From Siderastrea siderea (taxonomy: Eukaryota; Cnidaria; Anthozoa; Scleractinia; Rhizangiidae): a stretch of DNA of 64,000 nucleotides. The DNA lies in assembly GCA_964030785.1 (NCBI GenBank), contig OZ034968.1, positions 38,051,186 through 38,115,185 on the forward strand, in the 5' to 3' direction. Both the position numbers and the translations under genes were made by a program. Below are positions 46,601 through 56,989 of the stretch, piece after piece; within the stretch, counting starts at the first letter, position 1; each line of letters opens with the position of its first letter. The notes under the pieces were generated by a model that made no database searches, was not told where the DNA came from, and saw only the letters and a program-made list of their open reading frames with translations.

Positions 46601-49600
46601 TGTCTAAAGCCTAAGAATTTCGGTGAACCAGTGCGCGCTGAAATCCACAGCTTCTCAGACGCAAGCGACAAAGGCATCGGTCAAGTCTCATATCTGCGTA
46701 TGGTCAATCACAGAGGCGAAGTTCATGTTAGCTTCCTCTTGGCCAAATCCAGAGTCGCTCCGCTTAAACCAATTTCAATACCTCGCCTTGAGTTGACAGC
46801 TGCCGTCATCTCTGTCAATGTAGCTACAATGCTCAAGAGTGAACTTGACATTGAAACCATCTGTTGTTATTACCACACTGACTCCGAGATCGTAATTGGA
46901 TACATCAATAACGACTCACGACACTTTCACATGTACGTTGGCAACCGCGTACAACATATCCGGGACCGCAGCTCTCCAGAAAACTGGTTTCATGTGCCAG
47001 GAAAGGAAAATCCTGCCGACGAAGCCTCGCGTGGCCTGACCACAAAGGAACTACTAGAAAGCGTGCGTTTGGTTTAACGGACCACAGTTCCTATGGCAAC
47101 AAGACCCACTTCCCCTACAACCACAGCCTGTGTACTCATTGCTACCTTCTGATAATGAAGTAAGAAAGGATCAGGCATTCGCACTAGCAACAAAGATCGA
47201 TAAAGTCAAAGTCAGACAAGTCTCACCTGGATTATTGGAGCTCGATCGCTTCAACCACTTCTCCTCACTTAATCGCCTCAAAAGATGTATTGTTCTCCTA
47301 CAGAGAGCCATTGAAAAACTAAGATCGAACAAGCAAATGAACTGGCGTCCAAACGAAGGACCCCCCTTGGTATCAGAGCTCTCCCAAGCCGAGAACATTA
47401 TCCTGAAATCTCTTCAACATCACCACTTTGAATCAGAAATGAAGATCTTCAGTAAGCTTGACGGTAACGAAGACCAATTTGAAGATCGCCAGAAGGCACG
47501 AAAAAGAAACAACACTGTCAAGCTGACCAGTAACCTTCACAAGCTCGACTCATTCCTCGATAGAGATGGCCTACTAAGAGTTGGTGGACGCCTAAGGAGT
47601 TCAACCTCTCCATTCGAAATCAAGCATCCTTTGATCGTGCCTAAAAACAGCCACGTGACTGTTCTCCTCATACGCCAGTATGACACGATAACGGCCATAA
47701 GAAGGGAAGCAGCACCATCAAGGCTATGGCATGGCACATAACGCCATCTGCCAAGCTGGATACTACATCATTAATGGCCGCTCCGTGGTTTCCCACACCA
47801 TTGCTAAATCCGTCATTTGTCGCAAGTTAAGAGGCCGCGTCCAAGACCAAAAGATGTCAGATCTACCTCCTGAACGCCTCACGCCATCTCCACCGTTTAC
47901 CTACACTGGAATGGATGTATTTGGCCCCTTCTACATAAAGAAGGACAAAAAGAGCTGAAACGATGGGGTCTGATATTTACCTGCCTTGCCTCACGTGCTA
48001 TTCACCTAGAGAGCCTTACTGCCATGACAACAGATTCGTTCTTGAATGCCCTTAGACGCTTCATCAACCGTAGAGGGAAAGTGCGTGAGCTGAGATCCGA
48101 CCAAGGTACAAACTTTGTCGGTGCAAAGAACGAGCTTGCTGCTGCACTCAGTGAATTAGACCCAGTTCCTGTTAAGGAATACTTATCATCCCAAGACTGC
48201 GACTGGATAGAATTCAACTTCAACGTTCCCCACGCTTCTCACATGGGAGGTGTTTGGGAACGTCAGATACAAACCACAAGATCAGTCCTGTCATCGCTGT
48301 TGCTTGATCACAGCACCCAGCTTGACGACGAAGCACTTCGTACCCTCATGACCGAAACCGAGAGTATCGTCAACTGCCGTCCCCTAACAGTAGAGAACCT
48401 GACAGATCCACTAGCGTCAGAACCTTTGACTCCTAACCATCTGCTCACCCTTAAAACTCAAGTTGTGCTACCTCCACCTGGCAAATTCGAGTCACCTGAC
48501 CTGTACTCTCGGAAAAGATGGAGAAGAGTTCAGTACCTGGCTAACCAATTCTGGCTCCGCTGGCAAAAGGAGTACTGTACCCTTCTTCAAAAACGCCAGA
48601 AATGGACAACACCCAAGAGATCTATGAAGATAGGAGACGTCGTATTAGTTTGCGATGACGATTCCCCAAGAAATCAGTGGCCCTTAGCCTTGGTTACCGA
48701 AGTGATCCCTAGCCGCGACAACCTTGTTCGCAAAGTACGGATCACGACAGCGAAGGATGGAGAAAGAAAGGTCTTCAAAAGACCAATACACAAGCTCGTG
48801 CTTCTTTTACCGAAAGAGGACAATGAGAACTGATTAGTATTTAGATTTTCAATACAGTTAGGCTTTAGAAACTCTAGAAGTATAACCGCGTTTTTTAATT
48901 GAGATATTTTTAGAATTTGTTATGTCGTTTTGATTTTTTTCAGGTTAATAGGCTTTTCAGTAAATGAAGAAACATTTAGGGAAGCAGTGTTACGGCACCT
49001 GTGTGCCGCGTTTTCATTTTGTAGAATTTTATGTACAGTCGAACCTCGATTATCCGGACATCGATTATCCGGACTTTTCGATTATCCGGACTTTTTCTCT
49101 GGTCCCGTTTTTTTCATGAATATTAATGACCTTAGATGTTAAAAACTTTAGGAGGTAAAAAAATTCAGAAATTATGTTAAAAGTCAGGAAAATTGCGTTT
49201 AAAACAGCGCATTACACGCTCCGCTTTCGAAAGATCGAGCGCTCGGAGACAAAGAGAGACAAGAAGCATTCTAATGCGTTCAGCTGAATTTTGATTGGTT
49301 CAGTATTGTTTTGTTGCTAAGGTAATGTCATGCTTGATCAGTTCGATGAGCGTGGGTTATGTAAACACACGAGACGATCATAACTCAAAACGACAACATG
49401 TCTACGAAGCGAAAGCGATCTGTTCTCTCGATAAAAGATAAACAAACAATTATTTCACGTTTAGATAAAGGAGAAAAAGGAACAAATTTAGCGCCTGAAT
49501 TTGGTATCAGCAAGCAACAGATCTCTGATATACGCAAGAACAAGGACAAGATCCTGAAATTCACCGATAACATCGAGACAAGCGAAGGATTGAAGCGAAA

Positions 49601-52600
49601 GTCGCTGAAGCTTGCAAATGACGAGCGGTTGGATCAGGCCTTGTACACCTGTTTTATTCAGCAGAGGTCAACTGGAACACCAATTTCAGGACCGCTTCTT
49701 CAGGAGAAAGCGAAACATTTCTCTATGCAGTTAAATGGCGAGTCAGCTGATCATGAAAGCTTTAAGGCATCAACTGGTTGGTTAGACAAATTCAAAAATC
49801 GGCATGGCATAAGGAACCTCAGCATTCAAGGCGAGAAACTTTCAGCAGCAGAAGAAACTGTTGAACCCTTTTTACAAAAACTGAACAAAGTAATCGAGGA
49901 AAGAGGGCTGATACCGGAACAAATCTACAACGCGGACGAAACTGGACTGTTGTGGAAATGTTTACCGCAAAGAACTCTCGTCTCATGTCGCGAGAAATCC
50001 GCTCCTGGATTCAAAAAAGTCAAAGATCATTTAACTGTTCTAGGTTGCACGAATGCTACAGGAACTCATAAACTAAAACCTGTTCTGATTGGGAAATCTG
50101 CGAAGCCAAGATGCTTCAAAAATGTAAACATAGATGCGCTCCCTGTCACCTACAAGTCGCAAAGAAATGCCTGGATGAATTCGGAGATTTTTGCCGAGTG
50201 GTTTACGAAAGAATTCGTGCCAGCAGTTAAACGCCATCAGCGTTTGCAGAACATCCATTCCCCGAAAGCTCTGTTGTTGATAGACAATTGTTCTGCACAT
50301 CCCGATGAACTCAGCAGCTGTGATGGTTCTGTAACGTGCATGTTTCTTCCTCCGAACACTACCTCTCTCATTCAGCCGATGGATCAAGGAGTCTTGCAAG
50401 CGATGAAGAATCGATACAAGAGAAAGCTTCTCCAGAAAGTTATTTGCGCTCAAGACCTCGATCACACACAGAGCATTAAGGACATTGTAAAGCTTCACAC
50501 AGTGAAGGATGCACTTTACATGGTTTGCGACGCTTGGGATGAAGCAAGCCCAGAATCCATCCGCAAGGCTTACAACAAACTTAAAATCCACTCTGACAAC
50601 AGCCAGCCAAATTCAGAGCCTGAAGAACAGCATTCTGCCGAGTCAATGGTTGAAATGCTTCAACATGTCCAGCAAGTTGGAAATGAAGATTTGCTAAATG
50701 CTCACGACCTGGAAGACTGGCTCAATCTAGACAATGAGCTCCCGACTGCAGAACAGATGTCAGACGAACAGATTTTAGCGACTGTAACCGGACATTCCAA
50801 TGAAAATGAAAGTAGCGATGAGGAAGATGATGGTCAGGAGGAGAAACAAGTTTCCAATTCAGAGGCAGCAGAATGTTTTAAAAAATGCTTGTCCTGGATG
50901 GAAGGACAGAACAGTGTTGACCCTGTTCAAGTTATGCAACTTCGCCGTATGATGGACTTCGCCATGCGATCTCGTTATAAGACTTTAAAGCAAACTAGTA
51001 TGTTTCAGTTTTTTAGAAGCGATTAATAGGTTCTCATTTATAAACACTGAACGTGATAGACCTTCACACATGTATTTGCAGTCATTGAAGCAAACTTTTA
51101 GAATTAAAAATGTGTTATCTTTATTTCTTTTGTTTACATTGTCTCATTAATATTCATATTTTCGATTATCCGGACTCTCGATTATCCGGACTATTTACCC
51201 TAGTCCCACCGAGTCCGGATAATCGAGGTTCGACTGTATTTCCCTTTTTTACCGCATTTATGTCACAATGATTTCCCGCTAGCTACCACGTGACCTTGAC
51301 TTAAATATCGCGAAACACATGTAAAACCCCATAAGGCTCACAGAAATTCGACGGGAACCACCAGTTATTGCTGCTTAACTCAGAACCTACTAGAGCGTTC
51401 GCCCCAACACGTCCTACCGTACAGGATCGCTGTAACAGTTAACACAATAAACCTGAGCCTTGTGGAACCTGTGAGTCACTAGTCTTTTTAGTTTCACGGA
51501 TCTCTCCGCCACCGGAGCTGATGCCGCTACACTGCTTAATATGATATGGACATGCGGATTTATTACAGACACTTTAGCATGTCTCTTTGGTGTCTGTATT
51601 AACGGAGTTCCTCTGTTCCTATACTGCACCTATACTGTACCTATACTGTACCTAGCTATACTGTGTGTATATTATTATATGAAGTGGCAATGTGAAGCTG
51701 CATCATCCTTTAGTTTTAATACTTATTAAAGTTTTTAGAATTTCAGGGTATGTATGAACATGTGGAAGAATAAATTAATGATGTTTAGATCAAATGTATT
51801 TTGCCTTTGCTAATTTATGAGTTACACTAAATATATGTGAGGTCTGTATACTAGCTCTAATGTTATGTTTCTCAACTAGGCAAACTCCAGAATCACAAAT
51901 GGGAGAATTGTCTGACAGTGGACAAAGGTTCTTGGGGCTACAGACGCAACGTCAACATTAACTCTTATTTGACCATCAACCAACTATTGTATCAACTGGC
52001 TTCTACTGTCAGGTGAGGAGGGTGTCTTTGTTTACAGTCAGAACAGGATTAGCTTTCCCTAAAAGAATAAAAAGATATTCAAAGTGAAACTCAATCCATT
52101 AGCCAAATGCTGATTGGATTAATGGATGATAACATGCCTCAGGCACATGGGAATTTGGCACGTTTTCCAAACCGTCTTCTAACAGTCATCTGATTTTTAA
52201 ATTTTTCTCTTCTTCTCTGTCTGCTAACAGCTTTTTTAAACAAAAATCCAGACAGAAAAAGCTTTAAGCGTTTTGATAGGTCTGAAAGGAGTTGATTGGG
52301 AAAGATGGGTATAGATCATTGAATAGTGAGGCTCACTGCACGCCTTATAGTAGGTGTGCTAGAGTGAGAGGATTTTACCAATTTACGTTTAGTTTGAGGT
52401 GATTCCCTTCAATTGCATTGCGCATCCTTCCTGTGCATCATTTTTTTTGTGTGATTAGCGCGCACACAAGCACACGCACCTTCGAAACTTGAGGTTTTCT
52501 ATGAAAGCGGAGCAGTTCAGAGAAATAACAGGTCGTTTTCTCCTAAAGAGCTCGGTGACCCCCATTTTTTAATACATAATACAATAATACAGCAGGGTAT

Positions 52601-54754
52601 GTACGTACGCGGAAAATTCTATAATTTTTTTCACATCATTAATTCCTGTTCAACTGAAATAGTATATAATGCAAGATAAATGCCTATTTTGTTGAACTGC
52701 ACCAATATTTCAATACAACCAATGACTTTTACATCAATTTTAGTTCTCATTTCTGATTACTAGCTTAGGGTTTCTCAGGAAAACATTGTGGGTCGTTTAG
52801 TTGCTGTCAATGGCTATCCAAGTTGTGCCAAAACAAGCTCGGTGACCCCTATTTTTTATTGCATTTTTGAAATGTTCTAAACTTAATTACCAGTTGGACC
52901 AAGTCTTAGAAAATATTAAAAATTCCTTCTATTTCGATGGAATCACCTTAAATGATTTTTGTCTCCTTCTTTCCTTCGTATTGAATAGCTGTGGTGGAAA
53001 CATGCTGTTGAATGTTGGTCCAACCGCAGATGGCCGCATCATACCAGCATTTGAGGAGCGTCTGCTGCAGATGGGAGAATGGCTGTCTGTGAACGGTGAA
53101 GCTATTTATAGCACCAAACCTTGGAGAGCTCAGAATGACACCATTAACAAACATGTCTGGTAGGTTGCATACAGCTGTTTCAATTAAGGTTGTCGGATCA
53201 TTTCAAGCTTACACGGCAAGACCGAAGGGTAGTGTGGGTAGTTGCAAATATGTCTTAGTTTCACGGTTGTCAGCAGTTGGTCAGGAACTTCAGATTTCTT
53301 AGTGCAAATAATAAATGGGCACCATCCCGATTATTGTCAGCGGCAATCCTGATTCGGCTTCTCATTTTCAATCGTTAGTACTTGTTATGATGTGCGAAAA
53401 TTCATGTTTCATTTTTTTCATGATTCTGTTTTTCCTACTTCAAATTTACATACCAATGTACGTGCTCCACGTGTACCCAAATAAAGTAATTTGCCGTTTT
53501 AACCAAGTAGGCAAAAAGATCAGTGAGATTAAAAATTACTTTTTAAGCGAGAACTCTATCTGAAAATAATTCTTTCAGGTTTTTTTTAAATTTTTATACT
53601 ATAAAAACTCTTCCATATGCTTTGCTATTACACGGCAAGAAAGGTACTGCTGATTATGGTGAACTTAGGCATAGATCTGCGGTCTTGTCGCATGGGCTTA
53701 AGCTTTCATACGACAACATTAATTGAAATAGCTGTACACAAAATGCAATGAGTGACACATTATCTGGTGGCAAGGATGTTATTATATGGAGTCAAACCTT
53801 TGGCTCTATCCATACCAGAAAATGTCAGCCTTTGTTGCCAAGATGAGAAGTAGTTACACCAAGGTTGTTGCAAGAGAAAAATCAGTTCAAGGGTCATGAG
53901 ATGTGTTGGGTGCCCTGTTTTCCTGGCTGTCCTAGACTGGACAAATGGAGTTATTGTAAGTAAGAGCACTGAGGCATAAGATCACTCAGCCATTAAATCC
54001 AGAAAATTTGCGGCCCGGTCCATCAGTATTTTCCTCTTGTGGTTGCTATGACAAATACGAGATTTTGTGGTGGAGATGAGCACATGGTTATTTCCGTAAG
54101 TTTTCATGTAGATTTATTAACATTCGGGAGATCTTCGGTAATCCCAAGTGAGGACCTTTTCTGCATCATCAGGCTATGTTGCAGACATTTTGTTGTAGTT
54201 GTTATTTTTTAAGTTCTGTTTTATCAGACAACTAGGGTCTTTGTGGGTTCCTGCTGGTTGGAGTAATAATTTGTATCGTTTGTCAATGATTTTGTGCTCA
54301 ATAATAGCGGAGCCTGCACGCGCAGTGTGCCAGTGGCTGTTTTCCTTAATTGGAATTAGTTAAAGGCCTGTGTGAAACTATGCAAAACAGAACAGAAAAA
54401 GAATAATTCCTTACACTGTAAAACAAAATAATTCTGGTGTTACTGAGTTACTTTCTAGGAAACATTGTAATTCTCGAGAATGCCATTATGATGTTCTCTT
54501 GTCATTCTAGGTACACTTCCAAAGCGGATGCAGTGTACTCCATTGTCCTTGAGTGGCCTGATACTGATCAGCTTATTCTTGGAGCTCCGAATTCCACTGA
54601 GCACACTCAAGTCACCATGTTGGGTTATGACGGAAAGTTTGATTGGAAACCAGCGACTGATAAAGGTGGCATCATAGTCACTCTGCCTGGGATCCCTGTG
54701 AACAAGCTCCCATCCAAGTGGGCCTGGGTTTTCAAACTGGAGAATCTTTCTTGA
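28640..54754 (+). CDS. FUCA: Alpha-L-fucosidase, GH29 (FUCA family)
   Basis: This is a secreted or lysosomal glycosidase removing alpha-L-fucose from glycans by a retaining mechanism. Eight exons with matching phases: 28640-28977, 29912-30018, 38152-38282, 39089-39219, 40550-40650, 51880-52012, 52989-53159 and 54511-54754; 451 residues (human FUCA1 466). The N-terminus [18 protein letters not shown] is a signal peptide. Catalytic-domain blocks follow: [60 protein letters not shown] and YLWSDGA, whose Asp is the family nucleophile. LQNHKWENC matches the GH29 signature ending in HKWExC. Then come [18 protein letters not shown] and [10 protein letters not shown]; exon 8 is the beta-sandwich C-terminus. 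The ATG lies 21 nt after a TTTTCAG acceptor, so a 5' UTR exon upstream is likely. Introns 2 (8.1 kb) and 5 (11.2 kb) are swollen by retroelements. Confidence 0.96.
30127..30211 (+). pseudogene. Decayed duplicate of fucosidase exon 2
   Basis: About 85 bp match the 3' four-fifths of exon 2 (29936-30018), and the translation stays open: [17 protein letters not shown] followed by a diverged tail, against [17 protein letters not shown] in the real exon. The donor is ruined (GGATAAGA in place of GGGTAAGT) and no acceptor is obvious. It lies about 110 bp downstream of the functional exon, so it is a tandem exon duplication that has lost its splice sites. Confidence 0.75.
30560..33640 (+). mobile_element. 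DIRS/Ngaro-type retroelement, truncated and frameshifted
   Basis: The gag-like part (about 30770-31853) is split over frames and includes [28 protein letters not shown] and a Cys/His cluster near 31770-31850 (CIFWNNGQC ... [10 protein letters not shown]). The RT begins near 32360 ([15 protein letters not shown]) and changes frame at about 32495. It continues in 32458-33738 with [32 protein letters not shown] (LDD catalytic motif) and an RNase H domain ([33 protein letters not shown]). A further frame change near 33535 precedes 'ANPIADALS'. No tyrosine recombinase follows, so the 3' end is missing. The 5' limit is approximate. It sits in fucosidase intron 2, same strand. Confidence 0.75.
33780..34290. 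repeat. GGAATTCC-rich minisatellite with 102-bp higher-order unit
   Basis: The block is dense in CCGGAATTCC-like words. From 33910 it alternates units of 45 bp (33910-33954, 34012-34056) and 57 bp (33955-34011, 34057-34113), making two 102-bp composites. All unit lengths are multiples of three, so it is open on both strands (170 codons +, 211 codons -). These frames are repeat translations and are not called as genes. Confidence 0.85.
34430..35470. repeat. Possible degenerate inverted-repeat element in intron 2
   Basis: 'ggactgcggactatggactgggtat' words near 34500-34600 face their complement ('atacccattccgtagtccgtagtcc') near 35418-35450. The interior has no family resemblance. Boundaries and class are not determined. 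Confidence 0.3.
37030..37215. repeat. CCAGACCCGGAATTCCAC minisatellite
   Basis: Irregular tandem words of the type 'ggaattccaccagactccag' repeat over about 185 bp in fucosidase intron 2. They resemble, but are not identical to, the minisatellite at 33.8 kb. Open frames on both strands are artefacts. Confidence 0.7.
41381..41721 (+). repeat. BEL/Pao 5' LTR
   Basis: The 341-bp repeat runs from TGTTACGGCA to GCCGCTACA. It differs from the 3' LTR at five positions once the nested transposon is removed. An AATAAA lies at about 41636-41641. Confidence 0.93.
42142..43188 (+). CDS. BEL/Pao gag-like N-terminal ORF
   Basis: The 348-codon ORF lies about 420 bp after the 5' LTR. It is hydrophilic, with helical and coiled-coil-like stretches ([40 protein letters not shown]) and a Ser/Thr-rich middle. 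It resembles the poorly conserved N-terminal part of BEL/Pao polyproteins. The last 60 codons run into a 24-27 bp tandem repeat (ACAGGACACCCAGCTGCC type, about 43020-43235). The frame is lost there, so the stop at 43188 is probably caused by a frameshift and the original ORF continued towards 43614. Confidence 0.65.
   Translation: MSHSEKEDQKAKLAVTPDETTDTGFSETICRNAAGISTETSEYSKETELPEKRTITMTEKGLEFRSAVKEKLARAANKNFHAHVTAYHAFLVSSKDRNMIDDKIKELVMLAEKTELELSAWLDLEKSTPKAEVITDLLVTVKDSLQGAQSAAFNKLASLDKEETASVRSTSRKTNCSKTPSKRSTSSGGSLSSKQTLISVKARHASLEQKIRFSDAIEEKQKALNKLKLQQQLSETLAEEAVYEEALKDECLFELEGSELPNETEQMIDRFMAQPEFDPRSLSPTAGLLSAVIPNTEHPVKSSSDTGLPAVSSSGTGLPTASMPNTGHPAAPTLTQDTQLPHLLAQDS
43614..48833 (+). 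pseudogene. BEL/Pao gag-protease-RT-RNaseH-integrase region, broken
   Basis: The first open part (to 45775) has a DUF1759-type capsid-like domain ([13 protein letters not shown] ... [10 protein letters not shown]), a Cys/His cluster (44435-44630) and a retropepsin-like domain with active-site [10 protein letters not shown] continues past a stop with [13 protein letters not shown], then the catalytic DFYVDDGL. RNase H follows ([10 protein letters not shown] ... [10 protein letters not shown]), then integrase ([31 protein letters not shown]). Breaks: TGA at 45773-45775, TGA at 45842-45844 and TAG at 46178-46180, all in frame where relatives have Arg, Arg and Gln. Frameshifts lie near 47072, 47700 and 47955. 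Integrase from 48024 to 48833 is again open. No functional polyprotein can be made from this copy. Confidence 0.88.
49036..51236 (+). mobile_element. pogo/Tigger DNA transposon, apparently intact
   Basis: The 2,201-bp element has 24-bp perfect terminal inverted repeats (CAGTCGAACCTCGATTATCC, then GGAC). It is flanked by TA at 49034-49035 and 51237-51238. Further CGATTATCCGGAC words repeat just inside each end, likely transposase binding sites. It contains a single uninterrupted transposase ORF. Confidence 0.95.
49398..51026 (+). CDS. pogo/Tigger-type transposase, intact
   Basis: The 542-codon ORF needs no repair. Residues about 1-55 form a psq/CENP-B-type helix-turn-helix ([20 protein letters not shown]). 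Residues about 70-140 form a second CENP-B-like DNA-binding domain ([15 protein letters not shown]). The DDE_1 catalytic domain has D180 ([12 protein letters not shown]), D296 ([11 protein letters not shown]) and D329 ([14 protein letters not shown]), a DD32D spacing within the pogo/Tigger range. The C-terminal tail is acidic. The start is chosen at the first ATG, with the basic MSTKRKRS following. With perfect TIRs and TA duplications the element could be mobile or only recently silent. It is the youngest layer of the nest. Confidence 0.93.
   Translation: MSTKRKRSVLSIKDKQTIISRLDKGEKGTNLAPEFGISKQQISDIRKNKDKILKFTDNIETSEGLKRKSLKLANDERLDQALYTCFIQQRSTGTPISGPLLQEKAKHFSMQLNGESADHESFKASTGWLDKFKNRHGIRNLSIQGEKLSAAEETVEPFLQKLNKVIEERGLIPEQIYNADETGLLWKCLPQRTLVSCREKSAPGFKKVKDHLTVLGCTNATGTHKLKPVLIGKSAKPRCFKNVNIDALPVTYKSQRNAWMNSEIFAEWFTKEFVPAVKRHQRLQNIHSPKALLLIDNCSAHPDELSSCDGSVTCMFLPPNTTSLIQPMDQGVLQAMKNRYKRKLLQKVICAQDLDHTQSIKDIVKLHTVKDALYMVCDAWDEASPESIRKAYNKLKIHSDNSQPNSEPEEQHSAESMVEMLQHVQQVGNEDLLNAHDLEDWLNLDNELPTAEQMSDEQILATVTGHSNENESSDEEDDGQEEKQVSNSEAAECFKKCLSWMEGQNSVDPVQVMQLRRMMDFAMRSRYKTLKQTSMFQFFRSD
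53165..53745. mobile_element. Foldback element in fucosidase intron 7
   Basis: The left arm 'catacagctgtttcaattaa' + 'ggttgtc' (53168-53196) is complementary to the right arm 'gacaacattaattgaaatag' + 'ctgta' (53713-53738). Inner words 'aagcttacacggcaag' and 'ttacacggcaaga' add structure. A solo relative lies at 4270-4440. It is non-coding, with no clear target duplication. Confidence 0.6.
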
Positions 54755-54800
54755 ATTATGCATCATGCCCTTTGTCAAAAACAGCTTACAGACAACTTTT

Positions 54801-54972
54801 TATTATATAGACAAGAGTGTTTTAGTGCAAAATAGACCACTCGTAAAGTTCATACGAAACTACATTCGGGACTCGAGTGGTGTATTTTCTATATCCTCAC
54901 TAGTGAGGATATTGATGACGTCATTTCCCGCTTTTACACTGTAGTTTGTGCAATGCTCTTGTCTATATAATA
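54801..54972. mobile_element. 172-bp MITE just after the fucosidase stop codon
   Basis: The ends TATTATATAGACAAGAG and CTCTTGTCTATATAATA are inverted repeats. It starts 46 bp after the fucosidase TGA, so it probably lies within the 3' UTR. Confidence 0.75.
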
Positions 54973-54974
54973 AA
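54969..54974 (+). promoter_or_regulatory. Candidate fucosidase poly(A) signal
   Basis: This is the first AATAAA after the stop codon at 54754. It overlaps the right end of the MITE at 54801-54972, so the insertion may have supplied the signal. Confidence 0.5.
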
Positions 54975-55079
54975 AAGAAAATTACACGGTGGCCTCTCGT
55001 GGTAAAAAACGATATTTTACCACTCCAAAATAAAAGTCATATCTTCGCGCCGCCATGTAATATCCTCTACATATTCACA

Positions 55080-56794
55080 GTCTGTACATAACGTACAGTC
55101 ATTAGACAGGCTGAACAAACTTTTTCTTCAAACTGGAACCAACAAGTATTGGACAAACAAAACACAAATCAAAACTGACAACATGAGTGACAAATCACAT
55201 TAATTTCTGATTCTTTGCAACCATAAGATCACAGTAAAGCTGACCAATCATGCCAGTAACCAGAGACATAACAGCATCAACTAACAACGTACTACTCACG
55301 TGGCTCCATAGATGACTTCCATCTGGTTGCGGAAACATTGGTTACTTTCGCCTGGACAACCTCTCTAGTTTAGTGTAAGTTAAGTGACACTTATTCTTCA
55401 TAATGTGAATGAAAGAAGAATAAAACAGTGTAGGGGGAAACATTTTGTTAAAAAAAAACGTTGGTCAAAAATAAAAAATCCAAGCACCGTTAGGTAAAAC
55501 TGTGGTAATAGACCACTTCAGTTATTCAATAGTCCTTAATTCAAACCGTTTACTATTCAAATATGGAGCCTAATTCAAAGTACTCTGTACTTTCAGTATA
55601 GTTAGAATTAACATTAGAAGCTTCAAGCGTATGATTACCCTTTCGCTAGAAACATCACATAGGGTTAGTCTACCCCAGGTAGAAACAAATATTTTATGGC
55701 TGTTAATACACCCTTTGCAATGTAAAGTAAGGTAAAATTACAGTAAAGTAGATTTTTAAAGTTAACAATAACTAATTAGACATCTTTTAAAATGCAATAT
55801 TGTCATGAAAGGATGTTTCATTTAAAATGGATCTTATAAAGGTGTATTAGTGGAGGAGTATATTTCTAGTTTTCACCGTTTTCTGATTCATACTGTAACC
55901 GGGCAATTTTTATAAGATTTGGTAAAGGACATAAATGAATTCTACAGTACCAGACACATTAGTTGGGACGTATTCTGTCTCCCTGCCCTCTCAATGTTGG
56001 TGTACAAGATATGCTGGCTGAATTGCGATAAACAACATGAAGACGGAGAAGGGGAGCACAAGAAGGAAAAAAACAGCGTTGTCTTGAAGTGTTCCAACTA
56101 ATTGTGATGGAGACTGTAGGTTAAACCTCCTGCAACTGACCACCCAAGATATTAAAACAATGAGGCCTGTGAAGGAGCTGGCGGTTCAGGTGTGGACCAT
56201 TAGAAACCACGGGAGTATAAACTTAAGGATTTTTTTGCTTACGGTCGGCCCCTTGGGAGTGGTCTCCTGTCAGAGTTTAAAATCTATCACAGTGTTCTAC
56301 CTAAACAAAAATTACAGTGTGGAGGTCTACACTCTAAATTGTGTAATATTAGTAAGCCTTTTTATCATTTGTTTTTATTTGGTAACTTAAGTGTTGTAGT
56401 TGACACGACAAAAAGAGCTAAGCCGTGTTTTGCCGTGGATTATTTTAAAATTAATGGTTTTTTCGTAAGTTAAAACCATCGTGTCATGTATAATAAACAG
56501 TAACACTTTTAAAGTACTGCTAAATGACTTGTATTTGAGTGGTCACTGTATGATTTTATAAACGCACTAGAGTATTATAGGCAGGGCAGGAAGACTTTCC
56601 CCGTACAAGTCTCTTCAATTTGTTTAAGCCATAATTTCCTCTCGGAAAGAACATTTCCCTGGACTTTTTACTTGCCTTAGAAAAAGTGAGCAATTATGCA
56701 CTCTCACTCAATGTTCAATCTCTCTTAATATTCACAAAATTGTCAAAGATACAGGCCCGTAACCAGGTTTTTATGTGGGAGGGTGCTAACGAGG

Positions 56795-56830
<36 letters not shown>

Positions 56831-56989
56831 TGTCTGATCCGTTTATTTAGGAAAGTAGCAATACATGAGAAATTGCAACGGCAAAGTACACGATAGGAAC
56901 TGAGTATTACATTTGTCGAATACAATTGTTTGAATAAAGTTAAAACGACTAATTTTACGATGTAAAATGATACATCAAACACTGCAGGA
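55080..56989. other. Intergenic region, no gene recognised
   Basis: Short frames on both strands show no family resemblance and no conserved splice-bounded exon was found. 'cctgataccaggcccgtaacc'-like words near 56750 resemble dispersed repeat ends. Confidence 0.45.

Larger units (their letters stand above)
41381..51531 (+). mobile_element. BEL/Pao LTR retrotransposon, full length, disabled
   Basis: The element is flanked by the 5-bp duplication CTGCT (41376-41380 and 51532-51536). LTRs start TGTTACGG and end GCTACA. Internal order is leader, gag-like ORF, then a gag/protease/RT/RNase H/integrase region, as in BEL/Pao. It lies in fucosidase intron 5, sense orientation. Removing the nested pogo/Tigger element leaves 7.95 kb, a usual BEL/Pao size. 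Pol carries three in-frame stops and several frameshifts (see its entry). LTR divergence is 5 in 341 bp. Confidence 0.93.
48988..51531 (+). repeat. BEL/Pao 3' LTR, split by pogo/Tigger insertion
   Basis: The LTR parts are 48988-49035 and 51239-51531 (with TA 51237-51238 as the duplicated target). They rejoin to 341 bp, the same length as the 5' LTR. The purine run AGGGAAGCAG just before it is the candidate polypurine tract. Confidence 0.92.

Noticed and set aside
50073..50591. 172-codon minus-strand ORF
   Set aside because: Antisense shadow of the pogo/Tigger transposase.
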